This document shows positions 1 to 5,788 of a stretch of DNA of 9,361 nucleotides, piece after piece. A program made the position numbers and the translations under genes. How positions within the stretch are numbered: position 1 is the stretch's first letter; the number at the start of each line of letters is the position of its first letter. The notes below the pieces were generated by a model. The model saw only the letters and a list, made by a program, of their open reading frames with translations. It did no database searches and had not been told where the DNA came from. Origin of the DNA: an uncultured Alistipes sp. (GTDB taxonomy: Bacteria; Bacteroidota; Bacteroidia; Bacteroidales; Rikenellaceae); assembly GCA_947174295.1 (NCBI GenBank), contig CAMWIG010000071.1, positions 1 through 9,361 on the forward strand. Direction: 5' to 3'.

Positions 1-568
1 GCGTCCCCTCGCGGATGTTGATTTCGGGGTTGAAGTTGGTGGCGCACGCCATTCCGTGGTTGCCGGCGTTGCAGTCGACGATGTCGAGGTAGTGTATTTC
101 GTCGAAGTGGTGCTTGGCGGCGTATGCCGTGAATATGGCCGTCACTCCCGGGTCGAAGCCGCAGCCGAGGATGGCTGTGAGACCTTTCTCGCGGAAACGG
201 TCCTGGTATGCCCACTGCCACGAATATTCGAAATGGGCCTCGTCCTTGGGCTCGTAGTTTGCCGTGTCGAGGTAGTTCACGCCGCATTCGAGACATGCGT
301 CCATTATCGTCAGGTCCTGATAGGGCAGTGCGACGTTGATTACGATATCGGGTTTGAATGCGCGGAACAGTTCGCACAGCTCGGGAACCGAGTCGGCATC
401 GACCTGGGCGGTCTTCACGCGGCCGCCGCCGATTGCCGCGGCTACGGCATCGCACTTGGATTTGGTGCGGCTGGCCAGCATCACGTCGCTGAAAACGGGG
501 TTGGCGGCAACCTTTTGGGCTACGACCGTGCCGACACCTCCGGCACCAATAATTAAAGCTCTACACAT
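1..568 (-). CDS. Carboxynorspermidine/carboxyspermidine dehydrogenase (saccharopine dehydrogenase family), N-terminal part
   Basis: This is predicted to reduce the Schiff base of aspartate semialdehyde with a diamine, using NADPH, to carboxynorspermidine or carboxyspermidine in cytosolic polyamine synthesis. I translated 189 residues by hand from the start at 568-566; the rest lies beyond the window edge, so roughly half of the usual ~400-residue protein is present. The N-terminus is a Rossmann strand with GAGGVG at residues 8-13. Family-typical stretches follow: INVALPYQDL (77-86), NYLDTANYEP (98-107) and GCGFDPG (135-141). True saccharopine dehydrogenases share the fold. The polyamine assignment rests on these motifs and on nspC, the next enzyme of the pathway, at 3324. 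The start is fixed by the Rossmann motif and by a promoter ending 33 nt upstream. Substrate chain length (diaminopropane or putrescine) cannot be read from sequence; spermidine is likelier in gut Bacteroidetes. Confidence 0.87.
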   Translation of the reverse strand, partial: MCRALIIGAGGVGTVVAQKVAANPVFSDVMLASRTKSKCDAVAAAIGGGRVKTAQVDADSVPELCELFRAFKPDIVINVALPYQDLTIMDACLECGVNYLDTANYEPKDEAHFEYSWQWAYQDRFREKGLTAILGCGFDPGVTAIFTAYAAKHHFDEIHYLDIVDCNAGNHGMACATNFNPEINIREGT

Positions 569-600
569 AATAAATCAATTTTTTTTTGTATTCGGTGCTA

Positions 601-631
601 CAAAAATATCTTTTTATTTTGGTAATACAAA
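601..631 (-). promoter_or_regulatory. Promoter of the polyamine dehydrogenase gene
   Basis: On the minus strand a TTTG -33 box (631-628) is followed by exactly 19 nt and a TATTTTTG -7 box (608-601). This is a full match to the Bacteroidetes consensus TTTG-N19-TAnnTTTG. The -7 box ends 32 nt before the start codon, leaving a leader of about 25 nt that is A/T-rich with no Shine-Dalgarno. It overlaps the tRNA-Lys promoter on the opposite strand. Confidence 0.72.
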
Positions 632-648
632 AATATTCTCTACATTTG
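618..648 (+). promoter_or_regulatory. Promoter of tRNA-Lys
   Basis: A TTTG -33 box (618-621), a 19-nt spacer and a TACATTTG -7 box (641-648) match the Bacteroidetes housekeeping consensus fully. The predicted start, near 655, gives a precursor leader of about 40 nt before the mature tRNA at 696. The -33 box sits inside the spacer of the opposing promoter, so the two cannot easily be occupied at once. Confidence 0.72.
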
Positions 649-695
649 CACCACCAAAAACGAAGAACACTTCCGTTCGCGCTTCTGGTGACGAT

Positions 696-768
696 GAATT
701 CGTAGCTCAGCTGGTAGAGCACAACACTTTTAATGTTGGGGTCCCGGGTTCGAGCCCCGGCGAGTTCA
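696..768 (+). tRNA. tRNA-Lys (anticodon UUU)
   Basis: A complete cloverleaf can be drawn by hand. The 7-bp acceptor stem (696-702 with 761-767) has one G-U pair. The D arm is 705-720. The anticodon stem CAACA/TGTTG (722-726 with 734-738) has the loop CTTTTAA, placing TTT (729-731) at the anticodon positions and so reading lysine AAA/AAG codons. The variable region is 5 nt, and the T arm CCGGG-TTCGAGC-CCCGG spans 744-760. The discriminator is A768. The genomic sequence continues CCG, so the terminal CCA is not encoded and must be added enzymatically. It forms a single-gene unit with its own promoter and terminator. Confidence 0.96.
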
Positions 769-775
769 CCGAGAG

Positions 776-807
776 AATAGGCTTTCGCAAGAAAGCCTAT
801 TTTTTTT
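776..807 (+). terminator. Intrinsic terminator of tRNA-Lys
   Basis: An 11-bp perfect stem (776-786 with 791-801) closes on a GCAA tetraloop of the GNRA type, and the T run continues to 807. It begins 8 nt after the end of the mature tRNA, so it ends that transcript. Confidence 0.9.
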
Positions 808-866
808 GTGCCGTGGCTGTCGGTTAGCTCTCTCGTGTGTTTCCGCACCGGGCATTTTTCAATCGG

Positions 867-886
867 CAATTAGTAATTAGCAATTG
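867..886. repeat. Short heptamer repeat / imperfect palindrome (AATTAG units)
   Basis: AATTAG occurs at 868-873 and 875-880, and a partial third copy AATT starts at 882, giving a 7-nt period. The flanks CAATT (867-871) and AATTG (882-886) are inverted repeats. It lies in the non-coding gap between the tRNA terminator and the next gene's terminator. No function is evident; it may be an intergenic remnant. Confidence 0.4.
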
Positions 887-915
887 CGCAGCCAAGAAGC
901 CATAGAGAGTATAAT

Positions 916-947
916 ATAAAAAACGCCGGACTCGGCTGAGTCCGGCG
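916..947 (-). terminator. Intrinsic terminator downstream of the 215-residue secreted protein gene
   Basis: A perfect 10-bp GC-rich stem (CGCCGGACTC at 924-933 with its complement at 938-947) and a 4-nt loop are followed, on the minus strand, by six T residues (923-918). It lies about 90 nt past the stop codon at 1036. A separate 7-bp hairpin without a T run (1014-1031) sits directly after the stop. Confidence 0.85.
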
Positions 948-1013
948 CGTATGCGGAGTGTGCGGTATTGTGAATACGGCTGCGGGCGTATGGGCTACAA
1001 GCCGCGAATGCGC

Positions 1014-1031
1014 GACGGCACGGATGCCGTC
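1014..1031 (-). other. Short stem-loop just after the stop codon of the secreted protein gene
   Basis: GACGGCA (1014-1020) and TGCCGTC (1025-1031) form a 7-bp perfect stem with a 4-nt loop, starting 4 nt after the stop at 1036 on the minus strand. No U tract follows, so it is not a classical terminator. It could protect the 3' end of the mRNA or be chance in GC-rich sequence. Confidence 0.4.
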
Positions 1032-1035
1032 TGCG

Positions 1036-1683
1036 TTATTCGTCGCTCTTGCCTTTCTTGTTTTTCTCTTTCTTCGCTTTTTTCTCCTTGACGGGTGCCT
1101 CCTCGTCGCTGTCGGCGGTCTGCTCGGGCTCGCCTATTGCGAACGTCGATACGATGAGAGCCTTTTCGTCGAGGTTGTTCGGGTTGCGGACTGTGATTCC
1201 GAATTCGCCGGCCGACTTGGTGGCGAGCGTCAGCAGGTAGGATGTCTCGCCGTATTTCTTGGCCTTGAACTGCAAGCGGTCGAGGTTGTTCGACGATGCG
1301 CCGGAGAAGGTTCCCGTGGCCGCGATTTCGGCGCGGCGGTCTTTCTTCGACGGCTTCATGCGGAAGATGTCGATAATCGACAGCGGGTCGGTCGAGTTGT
1401 CGACGGCCTTTACTATGAACTGAATCTCATCTTCGAGGGAGTATCGGGTCGACGAGTGACTGCCGTCGATTACGATGCGCGTCTTGACCTTGCCGATGCC
1501 GAATATGTAGGCCGTGGCGCCTGCTTTGGTTTGGAGCTGCACCGTGTGTTTTTCGAGGAGCGTAGCCGTTCCGTCGGCGCGAAGGCCGAGGACTTCCCCG
1601 GTGAAATCGGGCTCGGCGATGTTCTGGGCGTCGAGCTGTGCGGCGGCTATCAGGCATGCCGCGAGGAGTAGCAGTTTTTTCAT
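1036..1683 (-). CDS. Exported protein of unknown function with a charged C-terminal tail
   Basis: I do not recognise a named family. The 215-residue product starts with a signal peptide: KK, then a hydrophobic stretch (residues 4-15), and a likely signal-peptidase I site after LDA (17-19). Residues about 27-183 look like an all-beta globular region, with a basic interruption SKKDRR (112-117), a Gly/Ser/Asn-rich TFSGASSNN stretch (125-133) and a conserved-looking segment around EFGITVRNPNN (160-170). The tail is low complexity: acidic and Gln/Pro-rich at 185-198, then mostly Lys and Glu from 199, with lysine clusters KEKKAKKEKNKK at 199-210. I have an impression of similar lone secreted proteins in other Bacteroidales, but that is recollection. 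The start at 1683 is supported by the signal peptide and an upstream promoter. A LAAC string at 7-10 is too close to the N-terminus to be a lipobox. It is transcribed alone. Confidence 0.85.
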   Translation of the reverse strand: MKKLLLLAACLIAAAQLDAQNIAEPDFTGEVLGLRADGTATLLEKHTVQLQTKAGATAYIFGIGKVKTRIVIDGSHSSTRYSLEDEIQFIVKAVDNSTDPLSIIDIFRMKPSKKDRRAEIAATGTFSGASSNNLDRLQFKAKKYGETSYLLTLATKSAGEFGITVRNPNNLDEKALIVSTFAIGEPEQTADSDEEAPVKEKKAKKEKNKKGKSDE

Positions 1684-1720
1684 AGTCCGAATAAATTAGT
1701 AATGTTCTGTATTCGAATAG

Positions 1721-1753
1721 CAAATATAAAATACCCCCCCCCTGAAATCCAAA
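1721..1753 (-). promoter_or_regulatory. Promoter with a G9 tract in its spacer, driving the 215-residue secreted protein
   Basis: On the minus strand a TTTG -33 box (1753-1750) is followed by a 21-nt spacer and a TATATTTG -7 box (1728-1721), 37 nt upstream of the start codon at 1683. The spacer is GATTTCA, then nine G (1742-1734), then TATTT. It is two bases longer than the 19 nt found in the two best promoters of this window. Changes in G-tract length would directly change box spacing. Confidence 0.6.
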
Positions 1754-1773
1754 TTTTCGGGGGGGGGTATTTT
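1728..1773 (-). terminator. Large C9/G9 inverted repeat, probable terminator of the esterase gene
   Basis: AAAATA plus nine C (1728-1742) is perfectly complementary to nine G plus TATTTT (1759-1773), a 15-bp stem. Inside it, GAAA (1744-1747) and TTTC (1755-1758) can add four pairs past a bulged T1743, leaving a 7-nt loop. On the minus strand the arm ends in TATTTT followed by more A/T, which fits an intrinsic terminator about 68 nt past the esterase stop. It overlaps the promoter of the next gene, so it may serve both roles. Confidence 0.68.
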
Positions 1774-1841
1774 GCTTTTTGCGGTATTTCGGTGCAATAT
1801 TCAGGCTAAAAAGGCCTTTTGATGCGAAGCTGCATGTGCCG

Positions 1842-3155
1842 TCAGCGTCCGATGGTTGCGAGTATCCATTCGAGCTGTCCGCGTTCGGTGTCGTCCGACG
1901 TCCAGTGTTCGTTGACGGGTGTGATGAGCGCCTCCTTGGGGCATGTCAGCGTGTTGTACACGGCGTAGCTCGTGGTCGGCGGGCAGGTGTCGTCGTTGAA
2001 TCCCCATGTAAGGTACGTAGGTGCGGTGATGAGTCGTGCGAAGTTGACAACGTCGTAATAGGCCATCGTCGAGATTTTCTGCGGAGTGTCCATCCCTTTC
2101 ATGCGCGAGAAATGCGGATAGCCGTCCGCCTCGCCGGCCTTGAAGCGCGCCATGTCGGAGAGAGCCGGATGGTTGGCGACGCACGCCGTGACTCTCGGGT
2201 CGAGACCTGCGGTGACGAGCGCCAGCGCTCCGCCCTGACTGCCTCCCTGCACGATGACGTTGCGGCCGTCCCATTCGGGCAGCGACGTCAAAAAGTCGAT
2301 GCTGCGCACGCAGGCCATGTAGACGCGTCGCATGTAGTAGTTGTCGCGGTCGTCGAGTCCGTTGGTGAGGTATCCGTTTTCGCGGCCGTTGAATGCCGCG
2401 CTAATCTCGCGGAACTTGTCGTCGGGAAGGCGCGGGTCGAGGCCGTGAATCTCGAACTCGAAGCGGATGAATCCCTGCTCGGCGTAGTACTTGTGGCGCA
2501 GCGGCTCTTTTATGGTCTTGATGCCGGCGCCCGGAGGAGTCAGCACGACTGGGCAGCTGCCCGGCTGTGCACTCTTCGGGTAGAACAGATAACCGTAAAT
2601 AGCTTGTCCGCGCCGGTTTATGTCGAGTTTTATCAAGTAACATTCCACCTTGTCGGTGCAGTACTCTTCTGCTCTTTCGCGCGTGTATTTGAGTGGAGTG
2701 CCGGCGAGTTCGGCTTTCGCCGAGTTCCAGAATTCGACGAAGTCGGCAGGCTTAGCAGTGTATGCTTCAATGCGTTCAGGCGAGAATCCCACCTTTACGT
2801 GATGCTTGTATGTCGTTCCGCCGATTGTGGCGGATAGCCGGCAGTCGCGGAATCCAGGGCGGCGCATAGTTCCTATGTCAATCAATGCTTTGCCATTTTT
2901 CAGCGTAACTTTTCCTCGAACATCGGCCGGTCGGAGGTCGTCGCCCGTTTCGTACTCTACGGTCACTCCGTTCTGCGGGATTCCGTACTTGTAGAGCTGA
3001 ACCTCGATTACGGCCTTTTCGCCCGTGCGGTAAATCCAGTCGGCATGGTCGGGAACGGCGACCCACAGCACGTCGCTGCGGTAGGGGTAGTTTTCGGCGC
3101 GCAGGCATAGCGGCAGCATGCCTGCGACGGTCAGGAGTGCGAGTAAGCGTTTCAT
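1842..3155 (-). CDS. Secreted acetyl xylan esterase / cephalosporin-C deacetylase family (CE7, AXE1) hydrolase
   Basis: This alpha/beta hydrolase is predicted to remove acetyl groups from xylo-oligosaccharides or other acetylated sugars in the periplasm or outside the cell. The 437-residue protein has a signal peptide (1-20, cleavage after CLRA). A beta-rich, Ig-like region covers about 22-125, and the AXE1 domain about 130-437. Visible family signatures are GLDDRDNYYMRRVY (266-279) and the nucleophile elbow GGSQGG (304-309, Ser306). The acid is Asp388 in GFNDDTCPP (385-393), and His417 lies in NEHW. The RGQ motif usual in CE7 after the second core strand is not in place; that position reads EIHGLDP (235-241), while an unrelated RGQ occurs at 182-184. 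Canonical CE7 enzymes are about 320 residues, so the N-terminal module is extra. The gene is transcribed alone and diverges from nspC. True substrate is uncertain; no other xylan genes are adjacent. Confidence 0.88.
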   Translation of the reverse strand: MKRLLALLTVAGMLPLCLRAENYPYRSDVLWVAVPDHADWIYRTGEKAVIEVQLYKYGIPQNGVTVEYETGDDLRPADVRGKVTLKNGKALIDIGTMRRPGFRDCRLSATIGGTTYKHHVKVGFSPERIEAYTAKPADFVEFWNSAKAELAGTPLKYTRERAEEYCTDKVECYLIKLDINRRGQAIYGYLFYPKSAQPGSCPVVLTPPGAGIKTIKEPLRHKYYAEQGFIRFEFEIHGLDPRLPDDKFREISAAFNGRENGYLTNGLDDRDNYYMRRVYMACVRSIDFLTSLPEWDGRNVIVQGGSQGGALALVTAGLDPRVTACVANHPALSDMARFKAGEADGYPHFSRMKGMDTPQKISTMAYYDVVNFARLITAPTYLTWGFNDDTCPPTTSYAVYNTLTCPKEALITPVNEHWTSDDTERGQLEWILATIGR

Positions 3156-3173
3156 TGGGGATTATATTTTTTA

Positions 3174-3181
3174 CAAAGGTA
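3174..3181 (-). promoter_or_regulatory. -7 promoter box of the esterase gene
   Basis: TACCTTTG on the minus strand (3181-3174) fits TAnnTTTG, 18 nt upstream of the start codon. No good TTTG box lies at the expected distance; the region there is GC-rich (around 3196-3212). This is therefore a partial call and may mark an activator-dependent promoter. Confidence 0.45.
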
Positions 3182-3265
3182 TGAATTTTTTCGGAACACT
3201 CGCGGCCGGCCGGGCAGGCGAGGTGGTATAAATACTTATTTTTTCCAAAATGAGCGGCGGCAGTG

Positions 3266-3296
3266 TTGCGGCGAGACGATGATTTTAGTAATTTTG
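3266..3296 (+). promoter_or_regulatory. Promoter of the nspC operon
   Basis: TTG (3266-3268, part of GTTG), a 20-nt spacer and TAATTTTG (3289-3296) form a Bacteroidetes-type promoter with an imperfect -33 box. Transcription would start near 3302. That excludes the upstream in-frame ATG at 3279 and supports the nspC start at 3324. Confidence 0.6.
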
Positions 3297-3323
3297 CATG
3301 AATATCGAATTAATAACATCAGA

Positions 3324-4454
3324 ATGGTCGATTTTACCAAAGTCCCCTCGCCGTGTTACGTTCTCGACAAGGAGTTGCTCCTGCGGAATCTGGCGAAGAT
3401 AGATTATGTGCGCTCCCGCAGCGGCGCCGAAATCATCGTGGCTCTGAAAGCCTGCGCGATGTGGAGCATATTTCCGCTTCTGGCCGAACATTCGGACGGC
3501 GCCACCGCCTCGTCGGCCGCCGAAGCGCGCCTGGTCCGTGAGGAGTTCGGGCGCCCGGCGCACACCTATGCACCCGTATACACCGATTCGAATATCGGGG
3601 AGATTCTCGATTGCAGCGACCATATTACGTTCAACTCGCTGCGTCAGTTCGAGCGCTTCGGGCAGCAAGCTCTGCTGCGCGGCATCTCGTGCGGCCTGAG
3701 AGTCAATCCGGGATATTCGCCCGTGGAGACCGACCTCTACAACCCGTGTGTCCCCGGCTCGCGTCTGGGTGTCGTGGCGGAGGAGCTCGCCGAGCTGCCG
3801 GCCGGTATCGAGGGCCTGCATTTCCACGTGCTGTGCGAGTCGCGCCCGCATCATCTGCGGCTGGCGTTGGAGGCGTTGGAGAAGCGCTTCGGCCATCTGT
3901 TAGACCGCGTGAAGTGGCTCAACATGGGCGGCGGACATCTGATGACGCATGCCGAGTACGACTGCGACGAGCTCATCGCCGTGCTGCGTGACTTCCGTGC
4001 GCGCCATCCGCATCTGCGCCTGATTCTCGAACCGGGCAGCGCATTCACGTGGCGCACGGGCTATCTGGTGTCGACCGTCGAGGATACGGTGTCCAACGGC
4101 GGCGTGAATACGGCGATGCTCGACGTGTCGTTCGCCTGCCACATGCCCGACTGCTTGGAGATGCCCTACAAACCCGCCATCGTCGGTGCGCACGAGCCTG
4201 CCGAAGGCGAGAAGCGCTGGCGCATGGGCGGCAACAGCTGTCTGGCGGGCGACTACTTCGGCGACTGGGCGTTCGACGTCGAGCCGAAGGTCGGCGACCG
4301 TGTGGTGTTCGAGGACATGATTCACTATACGATGGTCAAAACCACGATGTTCAACGGCGTAGCCCACCCCTCCATAGCGATTGCCGAGCCCGACGGTTCG
4401 GTGCGCGTGGTGAAGCGCTTCGGCTACGAGGATTTCAGAAACAGAATGTCTTAA
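3324..4454 (+). CDS. nspC: Carboxynorspermidine/carboxyspermidine decarboxylase
   Basis: This PLP enzyme of the alanine-racemase fold decarboxylates carboxynorspermidine or carboxyspermidine to norspermidine or spermidine, the last step of the alternative polyamine pathway. The 376-residue product has the usual family length. Lys42 in VALKAC is the expected PLP Schiff-base lysine. GGGH (202-205) and EPGSAF (236-241) contact cofactor phosphate, and CLAGD (306-310) carries the catalytic cysteine of this decarboxylase group. HVLCES (168-173) and HYTMVK (334-339) are also family-like. I chose the ATG at 3324, although the frame is open from an ATG at 3279, because the protein then begins at the conserved PSPCYVLD segment and because the -7 box lies inside the longer version. 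It is the first gene of a probable operon, 10 nt before the cysteate synthase gene. The dehydrogenase making its substrate is at 1-568. Confidence 0.93.
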   Translation: MVDFTKVPSPCYVLDKELLLRNLAKIDYVRSRSGAEIIVALKACAMWSIFPLLAEHSDGATASSAAEARLVREEFGRPAHTYAPVYTDSNIGEILDCSDHITFNSLRQFERFGQQALLRGISCGLRVNPGYSPVETDLYNPCVPGSRLGVVAEELAELPAGIEGLHFHVLCESRPHHLRLALEALEKRFGHLLDRVKWLNMGGGHLMTHAEYDCDELIAVLRDFRARHPHLRLILEPGSAFTWRTGYLVSTVEDTVSNGGVNTAMLDVSFACHMPDCLEMPYKPAIVGAHEPAEGEKRWRMGGNSCLAGDYFGDWAFDVEPKVGDRVVFEDMIHYTMVKTTMFNGVAHPSIAIAEPDGSVRVVKRFGYEDFRNRMS

Positions 4455-4464
4455 ACGAAAATAA

Positions 4465-5757
4465 ATGAAAGATTTCAAACCTACTGCCTACACTTTGGAG
4501 TGCGTCGCGACGGGTCGCGAATTCGAGGATGCCGGATGGACGCTCGATGACCGCGATTGCAAGTCTCCGTCGCTCGTGCGCACCAAATACGCTAAGAAAC
4601 AGCTCGACGTCAAAGGCGACGAGTACGGAATCTACAAGTTCGCCGACTGGCTGCCCGTGAAGCGCATGCTCGACGGCTCTTCGGCTCCCGTGACCTACAA
4701 GAGCGAGGGCCTTGCCCGCGAACTCGGATTGGAGAATCTCTACATCACGCTCAACGGCTACTATCCCGCCGTCGGCGCCGGCATGTCGACCTGCTCGTTC
4801 AAGGAGACCGAGGCGTACAGCGTTTGTGCCCGTGCCTCGGAGTCGGAGGAGCGCATTCTGGTGGTCGCTTCGGCCGGAAATACGGCCCGTGCATTCGCCA
4901 AGGTATGTTCCGACAACAACATCCGCCTGCTGCTCTCCGTGCCGGCCGACAATCTCGATGCTCTGTGGTTCGACGAACCGCTGAAACCCTGCGTGAAGCT
5001 CATCGCCTGCGAGAAGGGCGGCGACTACTTCGATGCCATCCACCTGAGCAACATGGCTCTCAAATCGCCCAAGTTCTACGCCGAGGGCGGAGCCAAGAAC
5101 GTCGCGCGCCGCGACGGCATGGCGACTACCGTACTTTCGGCCGTGACGGCCATAGGCCGCATTCCCGACTACTATTTCCAGGCCGTGGGCAGCGGCACGG
5201 GCGCCATCGCGGCCTGGGAGGCCAACATGCGCCTTGTCGAGGACGGCCGTTTCGGCTCGAACGTCATGAAGCTCATGGTCGCGCAGAACGCTCCGTTCGT
5301 TCCGATGTTCGACGCCTGGCGCGTCGATTCGCGCGAGATGCTTCCTTACGACGACGACAAGGCGCGCCGCGACGTGGAGATTATCGACGCCAAGGTGCTC
5401 TCCAACCGCCGTCCTCCCTACGGTATCCGCGGCGGTCTGTACGACGCTCTGAAAGCTACCGGCGGCGAAGTGCTCGTTGCGACCAACGCACAGGCCCGCA
5501 AGGCCCGGGAGCTTTTCATGCGCACGGAGGGTGTCGATATCCATCCGGCAGCGTCGGTGGCTCTCGCGTCGCTCGTCAAGGCTGTCGCCGACGGCAAGGT
5601 GGAGAAGAGTGCTGTCGTGATGCTCAATATCACGGGTGCCGGCGAGGAGCTCTTCAAACGCGACAAGCAGATTGTCTACCTCGAACCCGACCGTGTCTTC
5701 AAACTCGATGCGACTGTCGAGGAGGTTGTGGACGCAGTGGAGGCCTTGTTCGATTAA
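4465..5757 (+). CDS. Cysteate synthase (threonine-synthase-like PLP enzyme)
   Basis: Cysteate synthase makes L-cysteate from O-phospho-L-serine and sulfite. In methanogens this feeds coenzyme M; in Alistipes-like bacteria cysteate is the head-group precursor of capnine and sulfonolipids. The 430-residue protein is a fold-type II PLP enzyme. SFKETEA (111-117) supplies the PLP lysine, Lys113. ASAGNT (135-140) binds the cofactor ring region and VGSGTGAIA (241-249) its phosphate. The N-terminus (YTLECVATGREF, 9-20) resembles a degenerate form of the ribbon that opens many threonine synthases. Overall sequence matches my memory of Bacteroidetes proteins annotated as cysteate synthase, which is better support than the motifs alone; threonine synthase is the main alternative. 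The 10-nt gap after nspC implies co-transcription. The start is preceded by an A-rich stretch, with no Shine-Dalgarno. Confidence 0.85.
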   Translation: MKDFKPTAYTLECVATGREFEDAGWTLDDRDCKSPSLVRTKYAKKQLDVKGDEYGIYKFADWLPVKRMLDGSSAPVTYKSEGLARELGLENLYITLNGYYPAVGAGMSTCSFKETEAYSVCARASESEERILVVASAGNTARAFAKVCSDNNIRLLLSVPADNLDALWFDEPLKPCVKLIACEKGGDYFDAIHLSNMALKSPKFYAEGGAKNVARRDGMATTVLSAVTAIGRIPDYYFQAVGSGTGAIAAWEANMRLVEDGRFGSNVMKLMVAQNAPFVPMFDAWRVDSREMLPYDDDKARRDVEIIDAKVLSNRRPPYGIRGGLYDALKATGGEVLVATNAQARKARELFMRTEGVDIHPAASVALASLVKAVADGKVEKSAVVMLNITGAGEELFKRDKQIVYLEPDRVFKLDATVEEVVDAVEALFD

Positions 5758-5788
5758 CGCATTAAATTGTTTTTGTAAAGCAGTGTCT

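Noticed and set aside
336..827. A 163-codon plus-strand frame running across the tRNA-Lys
   Set aside because: It crosses the divergent promoters, tRNA and terminator, and its first part is antisense to the dehydrogenase.
1651..1683. A lipoprotein signal (LAAC at residues 7-10) in the 215-residue exported protein
   Set aside because: Cysteine at position 10 leaves too short an h-region. A normal cleavage site follows at LDA (17-19).
1809..1820. The perfect 12-bp palindrome AAAAGGCCTTTT downstream of the esterase
   Set aside because: It has no loop for a terminator and no second copy nearby, so it is probably chance; the C9/G9 hairpin is the better terminator.
1779..2837. A 352-codon open frame on the plus strand opposite the esterase
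   Set aside because: The composition is typical of antisense shadows and there is no promoter. The esterase on the other strand has its catalytic residues and a signal peptide.
3279..3323. A 15-residue N-terminal extension of NspC from an upstream ATG
   Set aside because: The -7 box TAATTTTG (3289-3296) lies within it, so the transcript would start after that ATG. The family N-terminus begins at 3324.
3324..4454. NspC as a cysteate decarboxylase making taurine, suggested by its cysteate synthase neighbour
   Set aside because: The sequence follows NspC along its whole length, including CLAGD and GGGH, and the matching dehydrogenase is nearby, so the polyamine role is far more likely.
4435..5544. 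A 369-codon open frame on the minus strand opposite cysteate synthase
   Set aside because: It has no family motifs and runs antisense to a gene with a full set of PLP-enzyme motifs, so it is a codon-bias shadow.
5636..5788. An upstream in-frame start for the pectate lyase inside the cysteate synthase gene
   Set aside because: The extra residues are out of frame with a conserved gene and would bury the signal peptide that begins at 5789.
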